Below are positions 1 through 9,672 of a stretch of 64,000 nucleotides of DNA, in pieces (position 1 is the stretch's first letter; each line of letters begins with the position of its first letter). The position numbers and the translations under genes were made by a program. The stretch spans positions 1,426,001 through 1,490,000 of the forward strand of contig NZ_CP064703.1 of assembly GCF_023101085.1 (NCBI RefSeq), written 5' to 3'. The stretch comes from Bradyrhizobium sp. 170 (GTDB taxonomy: Bacteria; Pseudomonadota; Alphaproteobacteria; Rhizobiales; Xanthobacteraceae). The notes below the pieces were generated by a model. That model worked only from the letters and a program-made list of their open reading frames with translations, did no database searches and was not told the DNA's origin.

Positions 1-540
1 GCGGACCTGCGCGATCTCCAGCGAGCGGGTGCGCTCGTCGGAGGCGATACGTTCGAGGTTGACGATCGTGGTCTGGGCGATGCGAGCCTTTTCGGTCGCC
101 TCGCGCGCCGCGATCTCGGCTTCCTCGACCGCGCGGGTCCGTTCGATCTCCCGCCTGCGGGTTTCTTCCTCGTTGGCGATCCGCGCGTCCGTGATCGAGC
201 GATCCTGCTGGATGCGCGCCTTCTCGACCGCTTCGCGGGCCGTGATCTCGGCTTCCTCGACCGACCGCGTGCGCTCGATGTCGCGTTGGCGAACTTCGCG
301 CTCTGAGGCGATGCGGGCGGTATCGACCGCGCGCTGATTGGCGATCTTGGCCTTTTCGATATCCTCGCGCGCCAGCAATTCCTTTTCCTCGACCGCGCGC
401 GTGCGCTCGATCTCGCGGTGACGGGTCTCGCGTTCAGAGGAGATGCGGGCTTCGGCGATCGACTGTTCGTTGGCGATGCGCGCCTTCTCAATTGTCTCGC
501 GGGCGGAAATCTGAGCCTGCTCGGCCTCGGTCTCGCGCAA
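1..540. repeat. 132-bp coding tandem repeat in the flotillin coiled coil
   Basis: A motif beginning ttcctcgacc recurs at about 121, 253 and 385, exactly 132 bp apart, with diverged flanking copies. On the minus strand it encodes a 44-residue unit containing ERTRAVEEAEI and EKARI. Forty-four residues equal four 11-residue (hendecad) turns, as expected for a long right-handed coiled-coil stalk. The array continues to the window edge. Confidence 0.8.
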
Positions 541-1362
541 CGCGCGTTCGCGCGCCACCTCGGTGCGCTGCAGCGCCCGGCGCATCTCGATGTCACGTTC
601 CTGTTCAAGGCGGGCGGTCTCGCTCTCGCGCTCGATCTCCAGCGCCTGGCGCTCGGCATCGAGGTTGCGGGTGCGGATCCTGATCATCGAATCCTGTTCG
701 ATGTCGTTGCGCAGCTTGCGCTTGGCCTCGATGTCTTCCATCAGGCGGGTCAGGCCCTCGGCGTCGAACCGGTTCGACGGATTGAAATACTCCAGGTCGG
801 TCTGATCAAGATCGGTGATGGCGACAGATTCCAGCTCAAGCCCGTTCTGGGCAAGCGCCTCGGCGGCGGCGGCCTTGAGCCGCGTTACGTATTCGCCGCG
901 CTGCTCGTGCATCTGCTCCATGGTCATTTCGGCGGCGACCGACCGGATGGCGGAGACGAACTTGCCGGAGAGCAGGGCGTGCAACTGCTCGGGTTCGAGC
1001 GTGCGCCGGCCGAGCGTGGCGGCGGCGATGGCGACTGCCTCGCGCGTCGCCTGAACGCGGACGTAAAAATCGGCCTCGATGTCGATACGCATGCGGTCGC
1101 GGGTGATCACCGCGTCATGCTTGGCCCGCACGATGCCCATCGGCAGCACGTTCATGTTGACGGGCGTGTAGTCGTGAATGAACGGCAGCACGAAGGCGCC
1201 GCCGTTGATCACGACGCGTTCGCCGAGCAGACCGGTTCGCACAAAGGACACTTCCTTCGACGAACGGTGGTAGAGCCAGTTCACGATGTAGACGACGATA
1301 GCGATCACGACGATCGCAACGATCAGCCAGAGGATCAATTCGCCAACCAGAGTCCCCGACAT
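1..1362 (-). CDS. Flotillin/SPFH-domain membrane protein (C-terminus beyond window edge)
   Basis: The frame is open from an ATG at 1362 (Shine-Dalgarno GGGAGG just upstream) to the window edge, giving 454 residues. Residues 1-27 form one hydrophobic N-terminal membrane segment. An SPFH/band-7 domain follows to about residue 200, and from there the chain is charged coiled coil rich in E, A and R. This is the architecture of flotillins of the YqiK type, which scaffold ordered membrane domains. The coiled coil contains a 44-residue tandem repeat, listed separately. The gene follows the PEP-hydrolase-type gene on the same strand with a 24 bp gap and may be the last gene of the transport operon. 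The C-terminus is not visible. Confidence 0.85.
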   Translation of the reverse strand, partial: MSGTLVGELILWLIVAIVVIAIVVYIVNWLYHRSSKEVSFVRTGLLGERVVINGGAFVLPFIHDYTPVNMNVLPMGIVRAKHDAVITRDRMRIDIEADFYVRVQATREAVAIAAATLGRRTLEPEQLHALLSGKFVSAIRSVAAEMTMEQMHEQRGEYVTRLKAAAAEALAQNGLELESVAITDLDQTDLEYFNPSNRFDAEGLTRLMEDIEAKRKLRNDIEQDSMIRIRTRNLDAERQALEIERESETARLEQERDIEMRRALQRTEVARERALRETEAEQAQISARETIEKARIANEQSIAEARISSERETRHREIERTRAVEEKELLAREDIEKAKIANQRAVDTARIASEREVRQRDIERTRSVEEAEITAREAVEKARIQQDRSITDARIANEEETRRREIERTRAVEEAEIAAREATEKARIAQTTIVNLERIASDERTRSLEIAQVR

Positions 1363-1386
1363 CTTTTCCTCCCTTTGCTCCCGGCG

Positions 1387-2220
1387 TTACCGCGCGCCGA
1401 TCGCCTTGAATTTACGTACCTGTTCCGTGAGCGCCCGCTCCACAGGCAGGCGCTCCATCGAGGAGGCGCCGTAGAAGCCGTGGCACTTGCGCGTGTGTTT
1501 CATGATGAAGTCGGCATCATCAGGCTCGGCGATCGGACCGCCATGGGCCAGCACCAGTATGTCCGGATTGACGCTGAGCGCCGCTTCTGCCCAGGTGTCG
1601 ATCTGTTCCGGGCAGTCTTCGAGTTTTAATGCGGTGTGCGCGCCGATCGCGCCGCCGGTGGTCAGGCCGAGATGGCAGACGATGATGTCGGCGCCGGCAA
1701 TCGCCATCGCCGTCGCCTGGCTTTCGCTGAACACATAGGGCGTCGTCAGCATGTCCTTGTCCCGCGCCTTGGCGATCATGTCGATCTCCAGCGCGTAGGA
1801 CATTCCGGTTTCCTCGAGATTGGCGCGGAACACTCCGTCGATCAGTCCGACCGTCGGAAAGTTCTGCACGCCGGCAAAACCCAGCGCCTTCAACTGGTCG
1901 AGGAAAAGGTCCATGTCGCGGAACGGGTCGGTGCCGTTGACGCCGGCCAGCACCGGAGTCCTGGTCACCACCGGCAGCACTTCGCCGGCCATTTCCACGA
2001 CGATGGCGTTGGCATCGCCATACGGCATCATTCCGGCAAGCGAGCCGCGCCCGGCCATGCGATAGCGGCCGGAATTATAGATGACGATCAGGTCGACGCC
2101 GCCGGCTTCCTCGCATTTGGCGGACAATCCAGTACCGGCGCCGCCGCCGACGATCGGCTCGCCCCTGGCGGCCATGGTGCGAAACTTCTTCAGGATGGCT
2201 GAACGTTCGAACTTCGCCAT
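1387..2220 (-). CDS. Phosphoenolpyruvate hydrolase-family TIM-barrel protein
   Basis: This 277-residue protein starts at [13 protein letters not shown] (ATG 2218-2220). A longer in-frame opening upstream overlaps the preceding gene and gives non-protein-like sequence. It begins with [13 protein letters not shown], contains [18 protein letters not shown] and ends with an HGGPI segment, as in the TIM-barrel family annotated as PEP_hydrolase. In plants and fungi this barrel is the C-terminal half of Tm-1-like proteins whose N-terminal half is UPF0261. Here the UPF0261 half is the gene immediately upstream, 2 bp away. The true reaction is uncertain, because the family name rests on sequence similarity to PEP-mutase-like barrels. 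Confidence 0.85.
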   Translation of the reverse strand: MAKFERSAILKKFRTMAARGEPIVGGGAGTGLSAKCEEAGGVDLIVIYNSGRYRMAGRGSLAGMMPYGDANAIVVEMAGEVLPVVTRTPVLAGVNGTDPFRDMDLFLDQLKALGFAGVQNFPTVGLIDGVFRANLEETGMSYALEIDMIAKARDKDMLTTPYVFSESQATAMAIAGADIIVCHLGLTTGGAIGAHTALKLEDCPEQIDTWAEAALSVNPDILVLAHGGPIAEPDDADFIMKHTRKCHGFYGASSMERLPVERALTEQVRKFKAIGAR

Positions 2221-2222
2221 GG

Positions 2223-4460
2223 TCACCTCGCGACTTTCCGACGGGTCCCCGGGCGTCCGACCAGAGGGCGGAGCGCGTTGACGATGGCGGATGCAAATTC
2301 GGGTTCGTTGATGTGGCGCTTGACGCGGATGAGCTGGCGATTGCTGGTCTGGCGCACGCTGCAATCCAGCGCGGTAAACAGCGCGGCGTCCGCTTCCGGA
2401 TCCCAGAACGGCTGGCCGGGCGCGTCGAGCGCGGAGACGCCGCCTTCCGGCAGGAAGAAGCGCAGCGGCCCATCCATCCGGTTGAGCTTGTCGCCGATCC
2501 AGCGCCCGATGCGCTCGTTCTCCTCCGGCGTGGTGCGCATCAGGGTCACCTGCGGATTGTGAACGTGGAATTTGCGCTGGCGATAGCGCTCAGGGATCGT
2601 GTCGGGCGCGCCGAAGTTGACCATGTCCAGCGCGCCGGCGGAGCCGATGAAGGGCAGGCGGCTGCGGATGATCGCGCCGAAGCGATCATCGGTCGCCGGA
2701 AACACGCCGCCCATCAGGAGATCGCAGACTTCCGTCGTCGTGAGATCGATAACGGCCGCCAGCATTCCGGAATCGACCAGCTTTTCCATCGAGCGGCCGC
2801 CGACGCCGGTGGCGTGAAAAACCAGACATTCGAAATCGTTGCGCAGCTCGGCCGCGATCTTCTGCACGGCCGGGGTCGTCACGCCGAACATGGTAATGCC
2901 GACCGCCGGCAAATCGGCTGGCACGTTGCGTTCGGGTCTGGCCTGATTGTCCAGGCGCGCTTTCACCATGCCGGCGATGGCGTTGGCGCCGTTGGCGAGC
3001 ACGGCGCGCGAGATCGAGTTGAGGCCCTGCACATCGGTGACCGAATACATCATCGTGATATCGGCAGGCCCGACATAGGGGCCGACATCTCCCGACGCGA
3101 CGGAAGAGATGATGAGCTTTGGTACGCCGACGGGGAGGGTGCGCATGGCGGGCGCGACCAGCGAAGCACCGCCGGAGCCGCCCGCCGAAATGATGCCTGC
3201 GACATTGCCCTGGCGGCGCAGCCAGTTGGCGAAGGCGTCCGCCATCGCCGTCACCGACGCGCCGCGGTCGGACCCGAACACAACAGATCCGCCGCGGCCG
3301 TGGTTCAGCGCGATTTCCTGGGCGGAGACGTCGCAGGTGGAGAGCTTGCCGCTGGTTGAGACGTCGACCAGGCGCGTCCGCAAGCCCTGTCCGGCGATCA
3401 CGTCGCGAATGAAACGCAATTCCTCGCCCTTGGTATCGAGCGTGCCGGCGACGAGGACGACGGGTGGCCCCGATGCGCTTGGTACGGCCGCGCCGGGCTG
3501 GCGCTTTTGCCGGGCAGCGTCTTCGATACGCGTAACGCCCGTCGAAAGCGTCCGTGCTGCGGCCTCGATGCGCGAAATTGGTACCGGCTGCGACCAGCGC
3601 GTCGGCAGCGTGGGATTGGAGATGTAGATCCGGACTGGCGCCGTGCTCGGCGCGCGGAGCGGCGCGGGACGCGCCTCGGCGCCTGCGCTTGCATCGGTGG
3701 CTTCGATATCCGTTTCGGGCCCGGCGTGGACGCCAACGACTCCAACACCAAGCAGACGTTGTTGCAGTTCCCGGTCGGCCGCCAGGCGCGCGGAGTCGAT
3801 GATGCGATTGACGCGGCCATTGACCATGATCGCGACATTCTTCGAGATCGCGGTGGCGACGCCGATATTTTGCTCGATCACGAGTACCGACATATCGCCA
3901 TCTTCGCCGAGACTTACCAGCATTTCCTCGACCTGGGCGACGATGACAGGCGCAAGGCCTTCGGTCGGCTCGTCCATGATGAGCAGATGCGGGTTGGTCA
4001 GAAGTGCGCGCGAGATCGCCAGCATCTGCTGTTCGCCGCCCGAGAGCTGGCCGCCGCCATGGTCCTTGCGTTCGGCAAGGCGCGGAAACGTCTCGTAGAT
4101 GCGATCGATGGTCCAGGCGCCGCGGCGCATGCTGGCGGCCAGCCGCAAATGCTCGTCGACGCTGAGCGAGCGCCACAGCCGTCTGCCTTGCGGAACATAG
4201 CCGACGCCGAGCCGCGCGATCCGCGCCGGGCTTAAGCGGGTGATTTCCTCGCCGCGAACGCGGACTGAACCGCCGCTCGCCCGCAACAGACCCATGATGG
4301 TCTTGCACAGCGTGGTCTTGCCCATGCCGTTGCGGCCGACCACCGAGAACACGCCTGAGTCCAAGGTCAGGTCGACGCCCTGCAGGGCATGGGAATGGCC
4401 GTAATAGACGTCGAGGCCTCGGACTTCGAGGGCGGGTGCGGCGCGGCGGACCTCACTCAT
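2223..4460 (-). CDS. LivF-type ABC ATPase fused to a Tm-1-like (UPF0261) domain
   Basis: This 745-residue protein has two parts. Residues 1-240 are a complete LivF-type ATPase: Walker A GRNGMGKT at 42-49, signature LSGGE at 139-143 and Walker B LLIMDEP at 159-165. After a linker of about 90 residues rich in Ala, Pro and Thr, residues 332 onward are a Tm-1-like/UPF0261 domain opening with [18 protein letters not shown]. No stop or frameshift separates the parts, so the fusion is read directly. LivF normally ends near residue 235. The start overlaps the end of livG by 8 bp, and the TIM-barrel gene follows by 2 bp. The fusion probably ties nucleotide-driven import to processing of the imported compound, but the substrate is unknown. 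Confidence 0.9.
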   Translation of the reverse strand: MSEVRRAAPALEVRGLDVYYGHSHALQGVDLTLDSGVFSVVGRNGMGKTTLCKTIMGLLRASGGSVRVRGEEITRLSPARIARLGVGYVPQGRRLWRSLSVDEHLRLAASMRRGAWTIDRIYETFPRLAERKDHGGGQLSGGEQQMLAISRALLTNPHLLIMDEPTEGLAPVIVAQVEEMLVSLGEDGDMSVLVIEQNIGVATAISKNVAIMVNGRVNRIIDSARLAADRELQQRLLGVGVVGVHAGPETDIEATDASAGAEARPAPLRAPSTAPVRIYISNPTLPTRWSQPVPISRIEAAARTLSTGVTRIEDAARQKRQPGAAVPSASGPPVVLVAGTLDTKGEELRFIRDVIAGQGLRTRLVDVSTSGKLSTCDVSAQEIALNHGRGGSVVFGSDRGASVTAMADAFANWLRRQGNVAGIISAGGSGGASLVAPAMRTLPVGVPKLIISSVASGDVGPYVGPADITMMYSVTDVQGLNSISRAVLANGANAIAGMVKARLDNQARPERNVPADLPAVGITMFGVTTPAVQKIAAELRNDFECLVFHATGVGGRSMEKLVDSGMLAAVIDLTTTEVCDLLMGGVFPATDDRFGAIIRSRLPFIGSAGALDMVNFGAPDTIPERYRQRKFHVHNPQVTLMRTTPEENERIGRWIGDKLNRMDGPLRFFLPEGGVSALDAPGQPFWDPEADAALFTALDCSVRQTSNRQLIRVKRHINEPEFASAIVNALRPLVGRPGTRRKVAR

Positions 4461-5235
4461 GGCCGGCCCCCAGATACAATTCCTGGACCTCGGGATCGGC
4501 TTCGATCTCGTGCGGCAGGCCTTCCTTGAAGACGCGGCCGTTGTGCATCATCGTGACGCTTTCGACGACACGAAGCGCGACATCCATGTCGTGCTCGATG
4601 ATGATGTAACCGATATGGGCGGGCAGCGACGTCAGGATCTCGATCAGTTCGCGCCGCTCGGTGGGGGAGAGGCCCGCAGCCGGTTCGTCGAACAGGATGA
4701 AGCGCGGGGCGCCGGCGAGCGCGAGCGCGATCTCGAGCTGTCGCTGCTGGCCATGCGCGAGTTCCGCGACCAGTTGTTCCCTGACCGGTGTCAGATGTAC
4801 CGCCTGGATCAGCGCCTCAGCCGCATGCATGAGGGCGTCGTTCGCGCCCGGACGCAGCGGAGAAAATCGACCGCGGGATACGCCGCGGCAGGCGAGGTAG
4901 ACATTGTCCCTCACCGTCAGGCCGGGGAACAGCGCCGAGATCTGGTAGGTGCGGCGCAGGCCGCGCCTGATACGCTCATAGGGCGGGAAATGGGTGATGT
5001 CCTCGCCGAAGAAGCGGATGGTGCCGGATGACGGCGGAAAGTCGCCGGTCACGCAATTGAACAGCGTGGTCTTGCCGGCGCCGTTGGAGCCGAGCACGGC
5101 GCGGCGTTCCCCCGGGCGAACCGTGATGGTGACGTCAGTCAGCGCCGCGAGCGCGCCGAACAGCCGTGTCACGCCGCGCAGCTCCAGCGCGGCGCCGGAA
5201 CCGACCGCTGAAAAGCGTGGCGCGGCGTTATCCAT
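4453..5235 (-). CDS. livG: LivG-type ABC transporter ATP-binding protein
   Basis: This 260-residue cytoplasmic ATPase of a branched-chain-amino-acid-type importer pairs with the LivF half of the neighbouring fusion. Walker [10 protein letters not shown] lies at residues 49-57. The signature region reads [11 protein letters not shown], and Walker B is [13 protein letters not shown] followed by the usual IIIEHDMD. The start MDNAAPRF (ATG 5233-5235) overlaps the livM stop by 8 bp, a typical coupled arrangement. An upstream ATG at 5256 is possible but would overlap livM by 29 bp. Substrate specificity cannot be read from the ATPase. Confidence 0.92.
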   Translation of the reverse strand: MDNAAPRFSAVGSGAALELRGVTRLFGALAALTDVTITVRPGERRAVLGSNGAGKTTLFNCVTGDFPPSSGTIRFFGEDITHFPPYERIRRGLRRTYQISALFPGLTVRDNVYLACRGVSRGRFSPLRPGANDALMHAAEALIQAVHLTPVREQLVAELAHGQQRQLEIALALAGAPRFILFDEPAAGLSPTERRELIEILTSLPAHIGYIIIEHDMDVALRVVESVTMMHNGRVFKEGLPHEIEADPEVQELYLGAGHE

Positions 5236-6310
5236 GGCCGTGGCCTCCGCCCGCACGTTTTTCTGGAGCGGTCGCGCGGCGGCGCCATCGCTCCCAGAGC
5301 CCGATCACGCCGTCTGATGACCAGAACACGATGGCGAGGAATCCGAGGCCGATCAGAAGGCGGAAGCGATTGCCGTCGAGCCCGAACTTGACCAGCAGAT
5401 CGAGCGCGAAGGTGCGCAGGATGACGAAGATGAAGGCGCCGATGAACGGACCAACGGGACGGGTGATACCGCCGACCACGGCGATGATCAGGATATCGAT
5501 ACAGGCTCCGACGCTAACCGAGCCGGGTGATATCTGCCGGTAGTTCCAGACCTGCAGCACGCCACCGAGCGCGGCGATAAAGGATGCGAAGGCGTAGGCC
5601 GCCACGCGGTGCGCGTTGACATTGAAACCGAGCGCCGCCATGCGGCGGGGATTGTCGCGCACGCCCTGCAGCGCGAGGCCGAACGGGGCGCGCGAGACAT
5701 ATTGAACGGCGAAATAGCAGAACGCCGCGACGCCCAGCGTGACGTAATAATAGGGGACGTCGGAACGCCAGTCGACGCCCCAGAATTTCGGCGTGGCGAT
5801 GGTGTTGATACCGGTGTGGCCGCCGAAGATCGCCCAGTTCTGATTGGTGAAATAGTAGAAGGCGGCACCGATCGCGAGCGTGATCATGATGGTGTAGATG
5901 CCCTCGGTGCGCACCGCGAGTGTGCCGCCGAGCGTGCCGAAGATGGTCGCGAGCACCAGCGCCATCGGCGTGGCAAGCCACCACGGCCAGCCCAGGCTGA
6001 TATTGGTGTTGGCGCTCATGCCGAACACCGCAACCATGTAAGCGGCAAAGCCCGCGATGGTGAGCTGCATCAGGCTGACCATGCCGCCATAGCCCGCCAG
6101 GAACATCAGGCTGAGCGCGATGGTCCCCAGGATCAGCGTCGTGGCGAAGATCTCGATCAGGAAGAAGCCGCTGGCAATGAACGGCATGATCAGGAGGATC
6201 GCCGCCACCAGCCAGACGGCCGGCTGGTTGAACTCCGGCCACGCCAGCAACGCCGCCCGCGCTGATGCCGGCCGACTGGTCTCTTGTTGCGCGCCCTGGA
6301 CCAACGACAT
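5228..6310 (-). CDS. livM: LivM-type ABC transporter permease
   Basis: This 360-residue inner-membrane permease has about eight to ten hydrophobic segments, starting at residues 30-60. It carries the LivM-family cytoplasmic loop (ALQGVRDNPRRMAALGFN), which contacts the ATPase. The C-terminus is basic and ends in a GGGHGHG tail. It lies 1 bp downstream of livH, and its stop overlaps the livG start, so the permeases and ATPases are translationally coupled. It should form the translocation channel with LivH. Confidence 0.92.
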   Translation of the reverse strand: MSLVQGAQQETSRPASARAALLAWPEFNQPAVWLVAAILLIMPFIASGFFLIEIFATTLILGTIALSLMFLAGYGGMVSLMQLTIAGFAAYMVAVFGMSANTNISLGWPWWLATPMALVLATIFGTLGGTLAVRTEGIYTIMITLAIGAAFYYFTNQNWAIFGGHTGINTIATPKFWGVDWRSDVPYYYVTLGVAAFCYFAVQYVSRAPFGLALQGVRDNPRRMAALGFNVNAHRVAAYAFASFIAALGGVLQVWNYRQISPGSVSVGACIDILIIAVVGGITRPVGPFIGAFIFVILRTFALDLLVKFGLDGNRFRLLIGLGFLAIVFWSSDGVIGLWERWRRRATAPEKRAGGGHGHG

Positions 6311-6311
6311 G

Positions 6312-7322
6312 TCAGCGCCTCGCCAACAGGCCCTGCGGCCGCAGAGCCAGCACCAACACCATGATGAGGAAGGTCACGACGATCGCGTAGGTCGGGATGT
6401 AGACGGAGCCAAGCTGCTCGGCGAGGCCGATGATGACGGCGCCCAGCGCCGCGCCCGGGATCGATCCCATGCCGCCGACGATGACGACCACCAGAGAGGC
6501 GAGCAGAAAGCGGGTATCTTCGCCGGGCGAAATCGATTGAAAGGTTCCGCCGACCACGCCGGCGATGCCGGCAAGCCCGGCGCCGAGCGCGAATACGACA
6601 ACGAAGACGAGCTGGATCGGCACCCCGGTGGCGGCGAGCATATCGCGGTCATCGACGCCGGCGCGCACCATCATTCCGACGCGGGTCCGATTGAGCGCCA
6701 GCCACATCGCGATGCCGATCACCACTGCAGCGACGAAGATCACGAGCCGCACCATCGGGTAGCGCAGATAGACTGCCTCGCCCGACGATTTGACCGCGGT
6801 GACCAGCGGCAATTCGATCGGGCCAACCAGCCAGTTCGGGGTCTGGATCTGATAGAAATCGCCGCCGAATACCCACAGCATCAGATCCGCAAACACGATC
6901 GAAAGCCCGATCGTGACCATGGTCTGGCGCAAATCCTGCCCTTCCATGCGGCGGAAGACGACGATTTGCAGGACTACCCCGACCAGCGCCACGCCGATGA
7001 ACGCGACGATGAAGCCGAGCACCCATGAGCCGGTCCAGATGCTGATGGCGTAGCCGATGTAGCCGCCGAACAGATAGAGCGAGCCGTGCGCGAGATTGAC
7101 GTTGCGCATCAGGCCGAAAATCAGGGTGAACCCGCTTGCCACCAGGAAGTAGAGGCTGCCAAGCGTGATGCCGTTGAAGACGGCGTTGAGGAAGACCCGC
7201 TTTCGGCCGATCGCCTCTTCGAGGCCGGGTGGCCACACGGCAAGGATCAGCCACAGCATCACCGCGACCGCGATCAAAAGGATCAGCGCCCATGCCGGAT
7301 GGCGTTCGATGAATCCTGTCAC
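6312..7322 (-). CDS. livH: LivH-type ABC transporter permease
   Basis: This 336-residue polytopic permease has an N-terminal hydrophobic segment (residues 11-31), which makes it longer than many LivH proteins of about 290 residues. Family features include FNGITLGSLYFLVASGFTL near residue 50, NLAHGSLYLFGGYIG and the late GGMGSIPGAALGAVIIG segment. It is the first gene of the permease-ATPase block, about 130 bp downstream of the araC-type regulator on the same strand. Confidence 0.92.
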   Translation of the reverse strand: MTGFIERHPAWALILLIAVAVMLWLILAVWPPGLEEAIGRKRVFLNAVFNGITLGSLYFLVASGFTLIFGLMRNVNLAHGSLYLFGGYIGYAISIWTGSWVLGFIVAFIGVALVGVVLQIVVFRRMEGQDLRQTMVTIGLSIVFADLMLWVFGGDFYQIQTPNWLVGPIELPLVTAVKSSGEAVYLRYPMVRLVIFVAAVVIGIAMWLALNRTRVGMMVRAGVDDRDMLAATGVPIQLVFVVVFALGAGLAGIAGVVGGTFQSISPGEDTRFLLASLVVVIVGGMGSIPGAALGAVIIGLAEQLGSVYIPTYAIVVTFLIMVLVLALRPQGLLARR

Positions 7323-7451
7323 GGTTTTGGCCCGGCCGTCGCCATGCCGTCCTCCCAGACGCCGCGGCCGTTTCGGCTCGCGTTTCGGGGCATCCTAACG
7401 GCGCCGCAAACCCTGCACTTGATTGTCAGTATCTTTTCGCGCCCGGTGCGC

Positions 7452-8279
7452 TCAGGGCCGCAAGACTTTGGCGGCGCGGCGGTATTCGGTCGGCGCCATC
7501 CCGACATTGGCCGCGAAGAAGCGCGTGAAACCGCTCTGGGAGGAGAAGCCGAGATCGAAGCCGATATCGGCGATCGGCACCTCGGTCGCGACCAGGGCGT
7601 CCAGCGCCTGTTCCATGATGAGTGTATTGAGATAGAGGTTCGGGGTGACGCCGGTCTGGGTGCGGAACAACCGGTAGAAGTGCGGACGCGATAGCCCCGA
7701 CTCCCGCGCGATCGAATCCAGTTCGATCTCGGCGCCCGGGCTTTCGGACATCAGCTTGATGGATTTGCGGACGCGAAAGTCGGTGACGGCGGCGGCGGTG
7801 CGCGTCTCCTGCACCGGCTCGGATACCTGCCAGCTCTCGTCATAGCAACTGTCGATCAACTGCCTCAGTTCGCTATCGAGGCTGCTTAACGAAGGCGCGC
7901 CGCAGACCAGCGCTGCGGCTCGCCGAATATGCCTGTCGAGGGTGACCGTCCGCTTGAAGCAGGTGCGGCCGAACCGCAGGCTGTGGGCGCGCGCCGCATC
8001 GGGAGCGAACCATTCGGCGTTGACGTAAAGGACGAAGAAGATTGCCCCGTTCTCTACATCGGTGGGGACAAAATTGTGTGGTTCCCAAGGGTTGATGGCA
8101 ACAATGGAGTCTTCTGTGAGAAGCCATCGCTCATCGCACACATCAATGCGGGCGGGCGTTCCACCGACATGAAAAATCAGGTGCCCTTCGCGATGCGCGT
8201 GCATGTTGAAGGGGCGGTTCAATTGATAGACCGTCGCGCGACCGAACCGGCCGTGGAAGACGGCGAGAGCCTTGCTCAT
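7452..8279 (-). CDS. AraC-family transcriptional regulator
   Basis: This 275-residue protein has an N-terminal cupin-like ligand-binding region containing HAHREGHLIFHVGG. The C-terminal double helix-turn-helix DNA-binding domain (about residues 170-270) includes LSRPHFYRLFRTQTGVTPN and IADIGFDLGFSSQSGFTRFF. A strong Shine-Dalgarno (GGGAGGGAAGG) precedes the ATG at 8279. It sits between the binding-protein gene and the permease genes on the same strand, so it most likely controls this transport locus, perhaps in response to the transported compound. Confidence 0.9.
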   Translation of the reverse strand: MSKALAVFHGRFGRATVYQLNRPFNMHAHREGHLIFHVGGTPARIDVCDERWLLTEDSIVAINPWEPHNFVPTDVENGAIFFVLYVNAEWFAPDAARAHSLRFGRTCFKRTVTLDRHIRRAAALVCGAPSLSSLDSELRQLIDSCYDESWQVSEPVQETRTAAAVTDFRVRKSIKLMSESPGAEIELDSIARESGLSRPHFYRLFRTQTGVTPNLYLNTLIMEQALDALVATEVPIADIGFDLGFSSQSGFTRFFAANVGMAPTEYRRAAKVLRP

Positions 8280-8380
8280 GCCTTCCCTCCCGCGGGGATG
8301 TTCTTGTCTTTTTCAGTCAGCGTTCAACATCCACCGCGAGAATGCAAGGGAAGATCACATTTCGCCCGGGCCCGAGTGGA

Positions 8381-8399
8381 CCCCGGCGCGCGACCGGGG
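8381..8399. terminator. GC-rich hairpin between binding-protein gene and AraC gene
   Basis: CCCCGG at 8381-8386 pairs with CCGGGG at 8394-8399 across a 7-base loop, 22 bases past the binding-protein stop. There is no T tract on the minus strand. It may stabilise or attenuate the abundant binding-protein mRNA rather than act as a full terminator. Confidence 0.35.
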
Positions 8400-8421
8400 C
8401 CCATTCGCAAATGCGAAGAAC

Positions 8422-9672
8422 TCAATACTTCTTGCACTCGGGAACCGTTCGGCTCGGCACCCCGATCTTGGAGAATACCGCGGGGTCGTAACCCAAGGTC
8501 TGGTTCACGTTCGGGATCACCTTCACGACCTTGCTGAACAACGCGCCCTTGCCGTCATCCACCACTTCGGTGACGAAGTTGGTTCCGATGGCCTGGCGGT
8601 TGGAGTCGAGCTTGATCTTGCCGTTGGGCGCGTCGAGCTCGATCTTGGCGAGGGCTTCCCTCAGCTTTGCCTGGTTGTTGCTGAGATCGCCGTTGGCCTG
8701 ACGCAGTGCGAGGATCAGCGCCATCGTCGAGTTGTAGTAGTTGGTGGCGAGCAGCGACGGGCTCGGGAACCGCTTGTTCGGCGGGAAAGCATCCTGATAG
8801 GCCTTCACGAATTTCTGCCAGCCTGGATCCTCCCAGGTATCGGCCTGGCCACTCGCCGCGAGGGTGCCGATCAGCGCATTCTTGGCGTTGCCTTTTGCGG
8901 AGAGGATGGTTTGGTCGACCATGATCGAGCCACCCATGAGCTTGGCCTTGCCGCCGGCCTGTTGATACTGGTTCAGGAAGTTGACGGCATCGGCGCCGCC
9001 GAGGCCGAGATAGATCGCATCGACGTCGTCGGGCAGGGCGGCAATAACGGAGGCGAAGTCCTTGGTGCCGAGCGGCACCCATTGCCGATTGGTGACCTGT
9101 CCGCCTGCGCCGCAGAACTCCAGCACAAGCCCGAACACCTGGGTGTAGATGAACGAATAGTCGTCGCCTACGGTTGCGATCTTTCGGTAGCCCTTGGTTT
9201 CGTAAGCGTATTTGCCAAGGCCGACCTGCCACTGGGCGCCGTCCATGTTGTAGCGGTAGAAGTTCGGCGCCGGGTCGACATAAGTGGTTTCCTGGGCGCC
9301 GGAAGCCGCGTTGACGAAGGTCAGCTCGGGGCGCGTCTTGGCAAAATTCTTGACCGCAATGCCTTCGTCGCCGGACAGCGGCGAGAGCAGGATCTGGACC
9401 TTGTCCTGTTCGATCAGCTTGCGCACGGCACGAATGGCGGAGTCGGGCGTGGCATCCGTGGAGGCGATGATGAATTCGATTTCCTTGTCGCCGATCTTCT
9501 TGCCAAGCGCATTGAGCGCCGTCTGGTGTCCGCGTATTCCGTCCTCGCCGAGCACCGTATAGGTGCCCTCGAGTGTCGCAGTGACGCCGACCTTGATCTT
9601 CTCTTGAGCTAAGGCAGCGCCGGAAAGCAGCAGGCTGCTCAGCGCGACCAGTCCCGCACAGCTTCTATACAT
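8422..9672 (-). CDS. LivK-type periplasmic substrate-binding protein
   Basis: This 416-residue protein begins with a signal peptide (residues 1-22, MYRSCAGLVALSSLLLSGAA, cleavage likely after ALA). The mature part starts EKIKVGVTATLEG and continues as a type I periplasmic-binding fold of the Peripla_BP_6 class, with GDEGIAVKNFA and IYTQVFGLVLE segments. A Shine-Dalgarno GGGAGGGG precedes the ATG at 9672. It is the first gene of the transport locus and should deliver the substrate to LivHM. Its divergence from classical leucine-binding proteins and the unusual enzymes downstream argue against a plain amino-acid role. Confidence 0.9.
   Translation of the reverse strand: MYRSCAGLVALSSLLLSGAALAQEKIKVGVTATLEGTYTVLGEDGIRGHQTALNALGKKIGDKEIEFIIASTDATPDSAIRAVRKLIEQDKVQILLSPLSGDEGIAVKNFAKTRPELTFVNAASGAQETTYVDPAPNFYRYNMDGAQWQVGLGKYAYETKGYRKIATVGDDYSFIYTQVFGLVLEFCGAGGQVTNRQWVPLGTKDFASVIAALPDDVDAIYLGLGGADAVNFLNQYQQAGGKAKLMGGSIMVDQTILSAKGNAKNALIGTLAASGQADTWEDPGWQKFVKAYQDAFPPNKRFPSPSLLATNYYNSTMALILALRQANGDLSNNQAKLREALAKIELDAPNGKIKLDSNRQAIGTNFVTEVVDDGKGALFSKVVKVIPNVNQTLGYDPAVFSKIGVPSRTVPECKKY

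Noticed and set aside
418..1629. Long plus-strand open frame opposite the flotillin gene
   Set aside because: It is the reverse-strand shadow of the flotillin coiled-coil frame and of the TIM-barrel gene end. It spans two genes and has no ribosome-binding site or domain.
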